NCBI RefSeq assembly: GCF_002776525.5
Contig: NC_045438.1
Location: 145,182,095-145,246,094 of the forward strand
DNA length: 64,000 bases
From: Piliocolobus tephrosceles
Taxonomy: Eukaryota; Chordata; Mammalia; Primates; Cercopithecidae
Direction of reading: 5' to 3'
A program made the position numbers and the translations under genes. Shown in pieces: positions 46,958-60,619 of this stretch. Under the pieces are notes generated by a model. The model ran no database searches. It saw only the letters and a program-made list of their open reading frames with translations, and had not been told where the DNA came from. How positions within the stretch are numbered: position 1 is the first letter of the stretch; each line of letters begins with the position of its first letter.

Positions 46958-47136
46958 ACAATTAGTTTCTTAGGTCAAACTAACAGTATTCCACACCAAT
47001 ATATGTATACTTAGAGAATACCAGAATTATTATAAATGAGAGTTTTGCCAAATGCATACATAATTACCCTTTTCTTACATCCAAGATGCATGTATTCCGC
47101 TGTGCCATATTTAGCACCCTAAAACATGAATATATT

Positions 47137-47446
47137 GGCCAGGTGCGGTGGCTCACACCTGTAATCCCAGCACTTTGGGAGGCCGAGGTGGGCAGATCAC
47201 CTGAGGTCAGGAGTTCAAGACCAGCCTGTCCGACATGGCAAAACCCTGTCTCTATTAAAAATACAAAAATTAGTCAGGTGCGGTGGCATGTGCCTGTAAT
47301 CCCAGCTACTTGGGAGGCCGAGGTAGTCGAATTGCTTGAACCCAGGAGGCGGAGTTTGCAGTGAGCCGAGTTTGCACCATTGCACTCCAGCCTGGGCAAC
47401 AAGAGTGAACTCTGTCTCAAAAATAAACAAACAAAAAACAAACAAA
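47137..47446 (+). mobile_element. AluS, full length
   Basis: Perfect 16-bp target duplication aaaacatgaatatatt (47121-47136 and 47447-47462). The tail is a mixed (CAAAA)n run. From 47463 to 47886 the sequence is AT-rich with nothing recognised. Confidence 0.96.
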
Positions 47447-47886
47447 AAAACATGAATATATTGAAGGACTGATAACCATCAACAGCAGTATTACTACAGT
47501 AGACATTCTTTATCAGTTCCTAGAAAATAGCTGAACACTAAGAGGCTGAGAACAGGTTGGAAAAAGAGAATGTTCCTGGAAAGCTTATTTCTGATAGCAG
47601 CAATTATTGCAAAACCAAGAGTCTGATAAGAAAATGCATAAAACAACAAAAAAAATTTAATCTGTAAGACAGATAACATAAAATGTACATAAAATTAAAG
47701 AAAATATACTTTCTTTTATACAAATTATATGTATATATAATTTTGGTATAATTTAGGTATATATTTATATATTTTATATATACAAATAAATGTATTTCAT
47801 ATGTATATACTTTTTATATATTATAGATAAATACAAAGTATTACCATAGGAACAAACAAATGAAAAATGTAATTAAAGAAAAGATA

Positions 47887-48166
47887 GGCCGGGCGCGGTG
47901 GCTCACGCCTGTAATCCCAGCACTTTAGGAGGCCAAGACGGGCGGATCACGTAGTCAGGAGATAGAGACCATCCTGGCTAACACAGTGAAACCCTGTCTC
48001 TACTAAAAATACAAAAAATTAGCCGGGCGCAGTGGCAGGCGCCTGTAGTCCCAGCTACTTGGGAGGCTGAGGCAGGAGAATGGTGTGAGCCTGGGAAGCG
48101 GAGCTTGCAGTGAGCTGAAATAGCGCCACTGCACTCCAACCTGGGCGACTGAGTGAGACTCTGTCT

Positions 48167-48190
<24 letters not shown>
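47887..48190 (+). mobile_element. AluY, full length
   Basis: 'ggccgggcgcggtggctcac' start with CpGs mostly kept, which suggests a young copy. 'aaagaaaagata' and 'aaagaaaagcta' flank it. Confidence 0.95.
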
Positions 48191-48199
<9 letters not shown>

Positions 48200-48233
48200 A
48201 AAAAGAAAAGCTAGCCCTTTATAACAACATTTA

Positions 48234-48600
48234 TGGCAGTTTGAATATTTGTCCCCCAAAATTTGTATGTTAAAATCTGATTGCCAAGTTGCTGATATAG
48301 GAGATGGGGCTTCTGGGAGGTGATTTGGTCATGAGGGCTGTATCCTTACCAAGGGGATTACTGCCCTTATAAAGAGATTCTAGAAAACTAACTAGTCACG
48401 TCTACCATGTGAGGACACAGCAAAGAGGGGTTGTTTATGAGAAAGTGGGTCCTCACCACCTATCGAATCTTCCAGAACCTTAATCTTAAACTTCAGAGCC
48501 TTCAGAACTGTAAGAAACAATTTTCTCTTGTTGATAAGCCACCCAATGTATGATCTTTTGTTATAGGATGCTGTCTATCCAAAGATAACAAATATTTTGG
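48234..48600 (+). mobile_element. MLT1-type MaLR LTR
   Basis: 'tggcagtttgaatatttgtcc', 'ttggtcatgagggctgtatcc' and 'ttcagaactgtaagaaacaatt' in MLT1 order. Confidence 0.8.
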
Positions 48601-48699
48601 AGTCTAACAAGAGATATAAAATACTTCTATAAATAATAAGTCATATTAAGGTATATTAAAAACATAAATGGTAGGGAAATAAATTATATTTAAGAATGA

Positions 48700-49200
48700 A
48701 GAAATTTGTGAAATACATCGGTTCATCTGAAAGTCAGGGAAATACAAATCAAGACCAAAATTCAATGCGACTTTATACCCATTGAATTGGTAAAAATTAA
48801 AAAGTATAACAATACAAAGTGCTGGAGATATGTGCATTCACAATATCTTTTAAACTTGCTGGTGGGAGTCTAATATTTTGTACGCACTTTGGAAAGCAAT
48901 TAATGTTGTGTACTACATTTAATTACTTATGTAATCTATAATCAATTATGCTCTTAAGCTTAAATAGAAGAGAAAATCTTGCATATGTATGGTAGGAGAT
49001 AGTAATAACATTTCTATAACGGTACTGCTCAAAATAGAAAGAAACGCCAAATGTCCATCAAAATGTAAATGAATTGACTAAAATACATTAAAACAATGTG
49101 GTATTATGCTCCAGCTAGACATAACATTTCAATAACGTGGATAACCCTAGCAGTATGAAATCACGTAAAATCTGAAAGCATGAAAACATTACTTACAGGA
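48700..49200 (+). mobile_element. Old L1 ORF2 C-terminal fragment
   Basis: 'gggaaatacaaatcaagacc', 'acaaagtgctggagatatg', 'aaatgtccatcaaaatgtaaatg' follow the end of L1 ORF2. Degenerate. Confidence 0.75.
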
Positions 49201-50536
49201 GGATACCCTGTTTCAAGCTAAAAATAAAATCTACTAACATGACACTGTATACTCATTAGGCATATGTAAAGAAGATTTAAAAAAGATAAAGTCATATTAA
49301 AAGAAAGCAAGAAGCTTTTGGTCAAGATGAAAAAACAGACACTGAATGTACATTGTCTCCAAATATAACAGTAACAACTGCAAAACAAATGCACACAAAA
49401 CATTATAGCACTTCAAAGATAGTTAAAATACCAAATATCAGAGACAAGAAATGAATATGAACTCTACAATCATCCCATGAGTTCTACCAGATTCTTTCAA
49501 GCCATGGTGTAGGAAGGAGAAGCTCAGATAGCACTAGGTCATCTCTCCAAGTTGAGGGAAGGGAGCTGGGACTCTAGTGAGGTCAAGATGGCTTGACTTC
49601 ATGGAGCAGAGTATGGACAAGAAGGGAGGTACAAAAGAAAAAGTTTCAGACATCTAAAAAGAGATCTTTTTTGAACATTCAGCTGAGAACTGATTATCAA
49701 ACGCTTGTGAGGAAACTACGTGAACCCAGAGAAACACAAACTGAAAGGATTTGAGAGAACAGTGCCAAGCACTGCTACCATGGAAAACCTCATAATTCAG
49801 GGGGCATTGCTCAGAGGATACAGAAGGCTCTTGCCTCACTAGTGAGGGAACGTTAGCTTTAGGAAAATGCAGCTCTGGTTTCACTTAGTAGCCCTTAAAA
49901 ACAAGACCCAAAAGGATCAAACCTCTTAGAAATAACTTAAACATGTCCAAGAATAAAACCTGATAGTATGTGTAGGAATACAAAGCTATACTCACCCAAC
50001 AGTGTAAGATCCAAAGTGTCTGACATCCAGTTAAAAACTACCAGACGTATAAAAAAGAAGTAAAATAAAACCAAAATCATTCAACTGAAACAAACCCAGA
50101 AAAGACATTGATGGCAGAATTAGTAGACAAGGATGTGAAAACAATTATTATGACTGTATTCCATATGCTCAGGAAGATAAAGGAAAGATTAAACATATTA
50201 AGATGAGAAGAGATAAGGAAAGATATAAAGAAAGGCACTCATTAAACTTCAGGAAATAAAAATTGCAATGTCTAAGATGAAGAGTATGTTGAATGAGAAT
50301 GTGTGCAAAAAAAAATTGCAGATGAAAACATTACTGAATTTGAATGCCTAACAAAAGGTATTTCCAAAGTGAAACATATAAAGAAAAAAAAGACTGAAAA
50401 AAATGAACAGAACATCTGTGATCTGTGGGAAAAATTAATGCAACTGAATATATAGGAATCCCAAAAGGGGGAATGGTAGTATTTGAAAAAATAATGGTCA
50501 AAAATATTCCAAATTTGTTGAAAATTATAAACCAAC

Positions 50537-50895
50537 TGTAGTAGTTCATTTTCACATTGCTGATAAAGACATACCTGAGACTGGCTAATGTATAAAGTAA
50601 AAGAGGTTTAATGGACTCACAGTTCCACGTGGCTGGGGAGGCCTCACAATCAGGCAGAAAGTAAAAGGCACATCTTACATGGTGACAGAGAAGAGGAAAA
50701 TGAGAGCCAAGGGAAAGGGGAAACCCCTTATAAAACCATCAGATCTCGTGAGACGTATTCACTACCGTGAGAACAGTATGGAGGAAAACCTCCCCATGAT
50801 TCAAGTATCTTTCACTGGGTCCCTCCCACAGTACATGGAAATTATAGGAGCTACAATTCAAGATGAGATTTGGTGGACACAGCAAACCCATATCA
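50537..50895 (-). mobile_element. MaLR solo LTR, MST type
   Basis: 'tgtagtagttcattttcacat' to 'cccatatca', the reversed MST ends. Contains 'cataaaaccatcagatctcgtg'-type block. It inserted into an L1M ORF1. Confidence 0.88.
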
Positions 50896-51173
50896 CCCTC
50901 AGATCCAAAAAGCTTGTCTATCCCTAGTGTACCCTTTTCCCACCCCCACAAACACTAAATATGATGCAAATTCTATCAAGAACCAATATATTCAACTTGC
51001 TTAAAATCAGAGACAATGCAACATTTTTAAAGCACTCAGTGAAAAAATATGCTAAACATAGAGAAACATTCATGAGACTGATAGCAGACATGCTTTGGAA
51101 ATATTGAAAACTAGAATGAAAACAGTGAAGTAACACCTTAAAGTACTGAAGGAAGAACTATAAGCACAAAATT

Positions 51174-51249
51174 CTTTTCATTTTTTATTTTACTTTCAGT
51201 TCCAGGATACATGTGCAGAATGTGTAGGTTTGTTACATAGGTATAACTG
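51174..51249 (-). mobile_element. 76-bp 5'-truncated L1 insertion
   Basis: Only the last ~60 bases of an L1 3' UTR plus its tail, antisense, flanked by a perfect 12-bp target duplication aagcacaaaatt (51162-51173 and 51250-51261). Confidence 0.93.
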
Positions 51250-51940
51250 AAGCACAAAATTATTTACCAAATGATTTCAAATATCTTTCAAAAATAAAAA
51301 TCAAACACTATTTTAGAAATTTAAAAAAACAAAGAGAATCAGATTCAGATGTGAATGAGAAGAAATGTAAAGAAAGTTCTTCAAACAGAAGGAAAGTAAT
51401 GCCAGAATATATCAATAGTTACATTTTATGTAAACAATCTAAATATACCAATAAAAAGATGGGTTAGGTGGATGTAATGAAAAACATGACTCAACTCTAT
51501 ACTGTCTAGAAAGGAGTCACGTAAAATATAACATAGGTGAGCTGAAAGTAGAAAGATGCAAAAAGATATATCTTGTAAATGTTAATCAAATGAAACGGGT
51601 ACTTATATTGATAGCAGATAAAGTGGAGTTTAGAGCATAAAAAATTGCTAGAGACAGAGAGGAACATTATATTATGATAAATGATCAACTACCAAGAAGT
51701 ATAAAATAGCAATTGTCAATGTGAATGCACCAACAGAGTTGCAAAATATGTAAAGCAAAAATTGATTGATAGAAATGAATGGAGAAATAGCTAAGTCCGT
51801 AATTATAGCTAGACATTTCAATATCCCTTTCTCTAGAATAACTAGATAGAAAATCAGCAGAAGTCTAGAAGAAATTAACAGCATAAACCAGTAGTATTTA
51901 ATTGACTATTGTAGAACATTCCACTAAAACAACAGTAGTA

Positions 51941-52229
51941 TACACCTTTTTTTCTTTTTTTCTTTTTTTGTAAGTAATAAACAGTTAACTCTCAGTTTTA
52001 ATGGAGGAATATAAGGATAAATAAATAAGACAACAATAACGAAAATAAAAATTAGTAAATATATGTGACTTGTCAACAGATCCAGGCGTTTTGTGAATTA
52101 TAGAGTCTTCTTTCTTTTCTGAGGGACAAGAAGGCAGTCATTTTGAAATCCTGAAAAAAATGTATTTATGATTCTCCATTTAATTGTATTGCTAACACCT
52201 AAGTGCATTTTTATTTTTTTAACTTATTT

Positions 52230-52264
<35 letters not shown>
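51941..52264. other. Unrecognised sequence ending in a TA microsatellite
   Basis: Pyrimidine-rich near 51945-51970; (AT)n at 52231-52264, adjoining the L1 tail. Confidence 0.5.
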
Positions 52265-52711
52265 TTAATTTTACTTTAAGTTCTGGGATACATGCATGAA
52301 TGTGCAGGTTTGTTATATAGGTATACATGTGCCATGGTGGTTTACTGCATCTATCAACCCATTATCTGGGTTTTAAGCCCCACATGCATTAGGTATTTCT
52401 CCTAATGCTCTCCCTCCCCTTGCCCCCCACCCCCTGACAGGCCCTGGTGTGTGATAGTCCCCTCCCTGTGTCCATGTGTTCTTATTGTTCATCTCCCACT
52501 TATGAGTGAGAACATGTGGTGCTTGGGTTTCTGTTCCTGTGTTAGTTTGCTGAGAATGATGGCTTCTAGCTTCATCCATGTCCCTGCAAAGGACATGATC
52601 TCATTCTTTTTTATGGCTGTATAGTATTCCATGGTGTATATGTGTCACATTTTCTTTATCCAGTCTATCATTGATGGGCATTTGGGTTGGCTCCAAGTCT
52701 TTGCTATTGAT
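52265..52711 (-). mobile_element. L1PA-type 3' end, 5'-truncated, antisense
   Basis: Reverse complement of the L1 3' UTR and ORF2 end, matching the tail of the full-length L1 here (19850-20270), including the C-rich complement of the G tract (52409-52436). It begins abruptly at about 52711. Confidence 0.92.
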
Positions 52712-52739
52712 ACCGCTTCTTTTCAAGTGCCCATGGAAA

Positions 52740-54450
52740 GTGTACTAAGATGAGTTATATATTTTGGATTTCTGTACATAACAATTGTATTACTATATCA
52801 ACACAATTATAGTATAATTCTATATACTAGCAATAACCATATGTTCACCAAAATTAACAATGCAGTATGATTCACAATCAATTAAAAGTGAAATATTTAG
52901 GTGTACATTTAGAAGAACATGTATAAGATTTGTATAATAAAAATTACAAACACTGATGAAAGAAATCAAAGGAGATTTAAATAAATGGAAAGAACTATTA
53001 TATTAGTATATTAAAAGACTCAGCATAATAAAGATGTTAATTTTCCTCAAATTAATATACAGCTTTAGCATAATTTTAATCAAATCCCAGGAAGATTTTT
53101 TGTAGATATAGACAATATTTTTCTAAAATTTATATGAAAAGGCAAAGGACTTAGAACAGCCAAAATCATTTTTAAAGGGAGCAAAAAGAAGAAATCAGTC
53201 TACTCAGTTTTATGTCATATTATATAAAGGCAAAGGAATACATGCATAGATAAATGGAACAAAATAGAGGACCCATTAGAACCACGCAAATATGTCCAAC
53301 TGATTTTTGACAAAGGTGCAAATGTAATTAAATCAAGGATACATAGCCTTTTTAAAAGATAGTGCTAGGACAATTAGACATCCATGGGCAAAACATTATA
53401 CTTAATGTAAGTCTCACGTTTCACAAAATTTACTTCAAAAAGGATCACAGAAAAAAATATAAAATGTAAAACTATAAAACTTTAGGAAAAAACACAGATA
53501 ACTTTTAGGATTCAATGTTAGGCAAGGAATTCTTAGATTTGACACCAAAATCACATAAAAGTGAAAGAAATGACAAATTGAACATCAAAATTTACAGACT
53601 TTTGCCCCGGAAAATAGACTTTGAAGAAAATAAAAATACAAGAATCACACTGGGAGAAAATATTTACGAACTACATATGTTACAAAAGACTAGTATCTGT
53701 AATATATAAAGATCTCTCAAAACTCAACTGCAAAAAATGAACAATCCAATTAGAAAATTTGCAAAAGACATGAACAGACATCTCACCAAAGAGGTAAAAT
53801 AGGTGGCAAATAAGCACAAGAAGATTGAAACAAACACTTAGCCAAGAAGACATATGGATGACAAACAAGAACATGAACATCATTTGTCATCGGGGGAAGC
53901 AAATTAAAACCACAATGATATGGCATACACATCTATTAGAATAGCTAAAACAAAAAATTAGTGGCAACATCAAATGCGAGCAAAGATGCAAGAATCTGGA
54001 TCACTAATGCATGGTCTGTGGAAGCTATTCTTTATTACTTGAAACAACATGGATGCCTTTCAATGAGTGAATGGTTAGACAAACTGCTGTACATCTGTAA
54101 CATAGAATACCATTCATTATTTAAAAACTAGACTTTTGATATACACAACAACCTGGATGAATCTCCAAATACTTATGTTGCATGAGAAAAATCAATCCCA
54201 AAAGATGATGTGCAGTTTGATTTATATAACAATCTTGAAATAATAAAATTACAGAAAATAACAAATTAGTGATTGCCAGTGGTTAAGGAAGGGGTAGGTG
54301 CAAAAAGAAGACGTTGTGACTACAGAAGATCAACATGAGGCTTACTTGTGCTGATGGAAATGTTCTGTATCTTGACTGTATTAGCATCTCTATCCTAGCT
54401 ATAAATTTCACTATAATCTGGCAAGATGTTACCACTAGAAAAAACTGAGT
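52740..54450 (+). mobile_element. Old L1M ORF2 3' half
   Basis: 'gcatgcatagataaatggaac'-type landmarks near 53240, 'ctgatttttgacaaaggtgc', 'gggagaaaatatttacg', 'gaacagacatctcaccaaag' and 'aatggttagacaaactgc' are in ORF2 order. The frame 53515-53709 is a remnant of the ORF2 C-terminal domain. Confidence 0.85.
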
Positions 54451-54534
54451 TTAGGGTACAAAATACCTCTATTATATCTTATAAGTATATATAAATCTAC
54501 AACATTCTAAACATAAAAAGTTTAAATAATAACA

Positions 54535-54649
54535 ATGGTATTTAAATTACACAAAACATAAGTAAACAGTATAAATCTTTCAATTAAAATTACAGTGGTA
54601 TTTAAATCAAACAAAATGTAAGTAAATAGTATAAATCTTCCAATTAAAA
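54535..54649. repeat. 60-bp tandem duplication
   Basis: Two imperfect copies at period 60 of 'tggtatttaaattacacaaa' ... 'cagtataaatctttcaatta' (54537-54588, 54597-54648), in the spacer between two L1M copies. Confidence 0.9.
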
Positions 54650-54659
54650 GAAACAGATT

Positions 54660-57600
54660 GTCAGGTTAGATAATATAGTGAGACCCAACTACATAGTGGT
54701 CACAAGAAATACACTTTAAATATAAAAACATAAATGAATTAACATTTTAAAATGGAAAAATATATGTCACTCTAATCCTAATCAAAGAAAGCTGAAGGGG
54801 ATATTTAATATCAGATGAAGTATTTTTCAAAGCAAAGATTAAAGATGTTTATTATATAATGATCGAAGGGTCAGCTAATCAAGAAGACATAAAAATTCTG
54901 AGTTTTTATGTAACTAATTACAGGCCCTCAGAATATATAAGGCAAAAGCTGATAGAAATGCAGGAAGAGATGGGGAAATTTGCAAATATTATCAAAGATT
55001 TCAATATACTTCTTTCAAGAGATTATTGAGCAAGTTGATAGAAAATGAGCAACAACATAGATTAGAGCAATAATCTGAATAAAATTACCTTAATATTTAT
55101 AAAATACCCAATGACAGAAAAATACACAGTGAATATAATATATACAAAAAATACTCTGGGTTATAAAACAAGTATTAATTTATTTAACATGATTTAGGTC
55201 ATACAAGGTGTTTTCTAACCACAATGAAATCATATCAGAAATCAAAAACAGAAACATAGTGAAATATTCTCTAAATAATTAGAAACTAAAGAATGTAATG
55301 CTGAACAACTTGTGCCAACAAAGAAAGAAAAAGGGAAAATAGAACATATTTTGAGTTGAACAAGAATGGAGACACAGTATAGCAAAATATATGTGGTTGA
55401 CATTAAGAAAATATTTAAGGGAAGTTTTATATTACAAAATGCCTATATTGAAAAGAAGACCGAGAGGTGTCCAAATCATTACCTCTGTTTCCACCTTAAG
55501 CAAATAGAACAAAAAAAGGAACAAATTAGATCTAAAGTTCTTAAAAGTGATAATAAAATATTTATTACAGAAAAAAAAAATCACTCAAATAGAAGCAGAA
55601 AAACAAAAAGTTTGTTAACTGAGAAGATGGAAAACAAAGGAGAACCTTTAGCCAGACTGATCAGGGAAAAACAATTGAAGTTATCAGTATCAGGAATGAG
55701 AGAAGTGCCATCACTCAGATTCTGCAGATATTAAAAGATTAAGGGAATATTATGATCAATTTTATGCAAATAAACTTGAAAATATAAATGGAATGGACAA
55801 ATTTCTTGAAAGATACAAACAACCAGGGCACATTTAAGATGAAACAACCTGAAAAGTCCTTCATCTACTGCAGAAATTGTGTATGTAGCTAATAGTCTTC
55901 CCACAGGAAATTCCAGGCCCAGTTAGACCCCATGTTGTATTTTAGCAAATGTTTAGAGAACAAATAACATTGGCAAAACCAGAGACATTACAAGAAAATT
56001 ACAGTCTTGATTTTTGCAAATAAGTCACGCAGACACACACACATGCAGACAAAGTGAGAAGAGACAGAGACAGAGAGAGAGAGAGAAGGAGAGAGAGGGA
56101 GACAGAGAGTAATCAATCAAGTGGGGTTGACTGCAGCAATGCAGGGTTAACTGAATATTTGAAAATCCATAAAAATAATTCATTATTATTAACAGACTCA
56201 AAGAGAAAATATATGTAATCATCCCATTTGAGGAAGAAAAAACATTTCACAAAATCCAACATTAATTCCTGATAAAAACACATGGCAAACTAGAAATAAA
56301 AGTGAATTTCTGCTTGATAAAGAACATTTATGAGAACCCTATAACTAAAATTATACTTAATGAAGAAATATTAAATATTTTCTCCCTAATATCAGGAATA
56401 CCAATAACAACAACAAAAAAACTTGAATTTTAAAAGCATTTAAAATAGCATCAAAAATATGCAATATATAGGAATAAACTTAAAAACGTGTGAAAGATAT
56501 ATATACTGAAAACTACAAAATATTGCTGAGAAATTAAATAATTAAATAGATGGAATACTGTGTTCATAGCTGGAAAAATTCAATACTGATAGGTTTTAAA
56601 TTAGCCTGAAAAGAGTTCTGTGTATTAAAATATTTGAAATCAAACTATGAGCAGGGTTCTCTTTGTAGAAAATGGCAAACTGATTATAAATTTCATATGG
56701 AAATTCAAAGAACCTAGAAGAAAACAACTTTTAAAAGAAAAAACATCTTCGAAAGACTAATACCTGATTTCAAGTCTTAATCAAAAGTAATCAAGGAAGT
56801 GTAGTGCTGTCATCAAGATAGACAAGTAAATCAATAGAACAGAATAGAGAGTCCCAGAAGAGATGGGCCCAGTTTATACTATAAATTGATTTCTGACAAA
56901 GGTGCAAATATAGTTCAGTGGAAAAGAATAGATTTTCAAAGAATAGTGCTGGAACAATTGGATATTCACTTGAAGAGTGAACTTTGATCTATACACCCAA
57001 GAAAAATAAATGGATCATAGACCTAAATGTTAAATGTAACCTATAAAACTTCTAGAAAAGATAAACAAAATAAAATCTTTGTGACTTTAGTTATTCAAAG
57101 ATTTTTTAAACATACACCGAAAGCATTATCCATTAATGAAAAATTGACTAATTGAACTTCATAAATATTAAGAACTTATACTCTTTGAAAACACTGTCAA
57201 GAAAATGAAATGGCAATCAGAGCATTGGAGAAAACATTTGCAAATAACGTGATGATCTGACCAGAGATTTGTAAGCAGAACATATGAAGAACTCTCAAAA
57301 CTCAAAAAGAAAATAAACAGTTCAATTTTTAAAATATGCAAAGATTTAAACAGACATTTCACCAAAGAGGATATATGAATGGCAAATAGGTAGATAAAAC
57401 ATGTTCAACATCATTTACTTATTAAGGAAAAGCAAATTAAAATCACAATGAAATAACATTAAACACCTATTAAAATTTGTAAACATTAAAAAAACTTTTA
57501 TAGCAAAGGCTGACTAGGAAGTGTATCAGCTAGAACATTCAAACACTAATGGGACTGTAAAATGATACACATGCTTCAGGAAAGAGCTGGGGGGTTTCTT

Positions 57601-58210
57601 TAAAAATTATACCTATCGTACTATTTAGCCATTCTGCTCCTGGGAAAATTCCCAAGAGAAATGAAAGCCTGTAGCCACACAAAGACTTGTACACAAATGT
57701 TCATAGAAGCTTTAGTTATATTAGCCAAAAATCTGAAGCAATTCAAATATCCACCCACAAGTGAATGGATAAATTGTGGCCTGTCCATATATTGGCATAC
57801 TACTCAGTAACAAAAAGGAATGAACATTGATACACACAACAAAATGGATGAGTCCCCAAAGCATTATTCTCAGTGAAAGAAGCCAGAGGAAAAAATCCAA
57901 TATATTTAGTTTGTTTGCATTTATACTAAACTCTAGAAAATGTGAGCTAATCTATACTGACAGAAAGTAGATCAGTTATTGCCTGAGGATCAGGGAGTGG
58001 TCCAAAAAGGAACAGGAAAAAAGGATTATAAAATTACAGTGGGGCATGAGGAACTTCTGGGGATGATAGTTTGTGTTGATTATTGCACATATATTTGCAT
58101 GTGTTTATATGTACACACATAAGTAAATGTCAGATTTCACTAAATTGTACACTTGAAACAAGTGCAGTTTATTGTATGTCAACTACATCTCAATAAAGTT
58201 GTTTAGAAAA
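54660..58210 (+). mobile_element. Old L1M ORF2 and 3' UTR, nearly through to the end
   Basis: Runs in order from the endonuclease region (54770-55050) through RT (about 56240-56480) and the C-terminal domain (56880-57900) to the 3' end 'ctacatctcaataaagttgtt' (58183-58203). The frame 55366-55734 lies in the linker before RT and is a remnant. A GA-rich run lies at 56060-56108. Confidence 0.8.
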
Positions 58211-59839
58211 TGAAAGCAAGAAAAGAATAAATACACATTTTGGATGATGTTTATCCCACTACAGAGATTGAAGTATATGCACTGCAGGAAGACCTAATGG
58301 CCAGCTGTATTTTATTGTTGAGATTTTAGCTTTTCTGTTGAGTGATTGTTCATGGGTGTTGATTATATTATTAAAAATAAAATAAATAAAACCAGGGCAG
58401 AATAATCCAATAATGAGAATGTATTTTAAAGTAATGGTAATGTTTAATAATTCTATTTTCTATACCTCTCTTCCAAAAAGTAAATTATAATAACAATATT
58501 TTTATAGGGTCTACTCAAATGTTATTAAACATTCATGATAAATTACAGTAACAAGTTCTACAATGTCTTGGAATTGAAGACTATTTCTAGTTCTAGCTCC
58601 AGTTTTGATCCAAATAAAAATAAAGATGTACCCAGTTTCCTCAAAGATATGCTTTTAAGCATTTTAGCTGTTCTACTTCAGGATGTTTTTGAATTTAATA
58701 ACTCTAGTTCACAGAGAATGCCACATGAAAAATCGCTTGTTAAAATGGGTTGTAGGATGCTCTCTCTCACCTATCATTTAAGCCTTTTCATTGTGCATTT
58801 GGATGTAAAACAACAATCTAGCCTGCCCAGGGTGGTTGTTACTGCCTTGACTTTGGAAAAGGTGGAAAGATGTTAGCCTTGTATTGCCTTATTTTATTTA
58901 TTTGTGGTGAAGGGTGGAGTGATGTGTGGATATGATGTTTTTCCAAGGTTTCTGGCAACCATTACACTCTCTGACCATGATCTCAACTGGAGAACTTGAG
59001 CCAATTATTTCCCCACTGGTTTTTCTTCTCTAATATATGGGCTTGTAACAGGCCTTAAATCATGGTTTTGTAATGTATTTAAAGCTATGACTGTAATAGT
59101 CCTGAAAGGCTCAGCTTTTGCTAGAAAGATAATGAAATAAACTAGATAATAGCTACAGATTCTTCAAAACAGATGCTGGTGGAGGCTTTTCTCATTGCAC
59201 AATTGCAGGCAGAAAATTCACATAGAATACAATCTGAAAGTTGCCCCTGGAGTTGTATAATTGTTCAGCCCTTGAAGGTGAGAAACAGATGAAGAGAACA
59301 ATTTAAGATACATCAAAGTCAGTTTCTATTCTGTTATATACATTCTTAAGTTTTGTACTCTAGAAATAAAATCAGTTGTTGGTCATATAAGGGATCATTA
59401 CATAAGGTTTTGATTTTATCAGATTATTTGATTCTTTTAGTAAAATCACTTTCTAACAACTTTTGAACACACACACTTAATGTTCATACTCAAAAATACT
59501 CAAAATCTTACATCAGAAATCACATAAATAAATTTCTATTTTGTATTCATCAGGGCTATCACTTTTTCTTCCCACAGTTGTGAAAATAACACATGACTAA
59601 ACAAAGCAAAACAAAAACAAAACAAAACAAACAAAAACAGCAGTTGAGAACAGAGCTTTGAGGTGGGGCACAAGAGGTTTATAATACACTCCAACTCTGC
59701 CTTCTCCCTCATCATCTATGCATATCCAGTTCATTACAGAGTCTTCAGGATGGTAGCATGCCTTGATCTCCACAAAAGTCACAATGGAAGAGTGTTGGGG
59801 GAGTAAAATACAGTTTCCTCTGCTACTGCCAGCCCTGTG
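58211..59839. other. Nothing recognised; (CAAAA)n at about 59603-59639
   Basis: No gene or repeat family signature apart from the simple repeat. The plus-strand frame at 58535-58876 (113 codons) has no recognisable features. Confidence 0.45.
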
Positions 59840-60619
59840 TCATAATTAATATCATCATTTCTCTCCTGTGCCCCTCAGTCTACTTTTTACCCACCTCCAA
59901 TCAGTACTTTGGCTTTGGTTGATTTTGTGGTTGGAACATTCAGTTCAGTTTTACCTGTTAGCCTGTGGTTATTGCAAATACCAGTTTCCAGTTATTATCA
60001 GGGATGGAACCATCATCAAGAATCTCTTAGTCCCTTAATGTATCTCTTCCTACTAAGGGTTATCAGGGTGATCAGATAATCACTAATGTGAAAAATTCCT
60101 TACTTGCCTGTTAGTACACGAGAAGAAGCAGCCCCAAATAAGCAGGTAGTTCCTAGTTTCCTCAATTTCACTAGTATTTTTATATCATCCCCTTGCAGAA
60201 ATTCCTCCTCCTTCTAACTTTTGCCTCAAGGAGAATCCCACTGGAATCCTGGAGGAGATCTTTCTCAAATGTAAAAGGGAAAGTAGGCCAAGTAACTGTT
60301 GTCTACAGAGATATGTCATCCAGATTCCCTTTCAGGAAAAACTTGATGCACAGCTATGAGAAGTGAGGTCAACAGGCAGCCTCAACTTTAGACAGGGTTG
60401 GCTGCAACTCCAGACAGCTGCTTCATTTAAGGCCATGCACTCTCCAGGACAGCCTACTTGTGGAGACCAAGCAAGATAAGAGTAGAAAAGTTCAGCTATT
60501 TTGGTCTTAATGGGATCCCACATACTATTACCTTAGACTAAGATGAATAAGGTGTGACAATGGGCACATGGCCAGAGCAATCATTGGTTCTGCCATATGC
60601 AACATCACCCGGAGTAGCC

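Larger units (their letters stand above)
49260..51940 (+). mobile_element. Old L1M: 5' region, ORF1 and ORF2 start
   Basis: 49260-50000 looks like an L1M 5' region. 50080-50536 and 50896-51410 follow ORF1 ('gggaaaaattaatgcaactg', 'gtaaagaaagttcttcaaac'). 51420-51940 follows the ORF2 endonuclease domain. It is interrupted by an MST LTR (50537-50895) and an L1 sliver (51174-51249). No usable frames. Confidence 0.7.

Noticed and set aside
47086..47364. 92-codon plus-strand frame and similar frames over other Alus
   Set aside because: They are translated Alu sequences, a common false positive.
55366..55734. 122-codon lysine-rich plus-strand frame
   Set aside because: Lies in order within an old L1 ORF2 (linker before RT) and is explained as a remnant with low GC.
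58535..58876. 113-codon plus-strand open frame
   Set aside because: Serine-rich low-complexity start, no domain, no splice or promoter context; probably chance.
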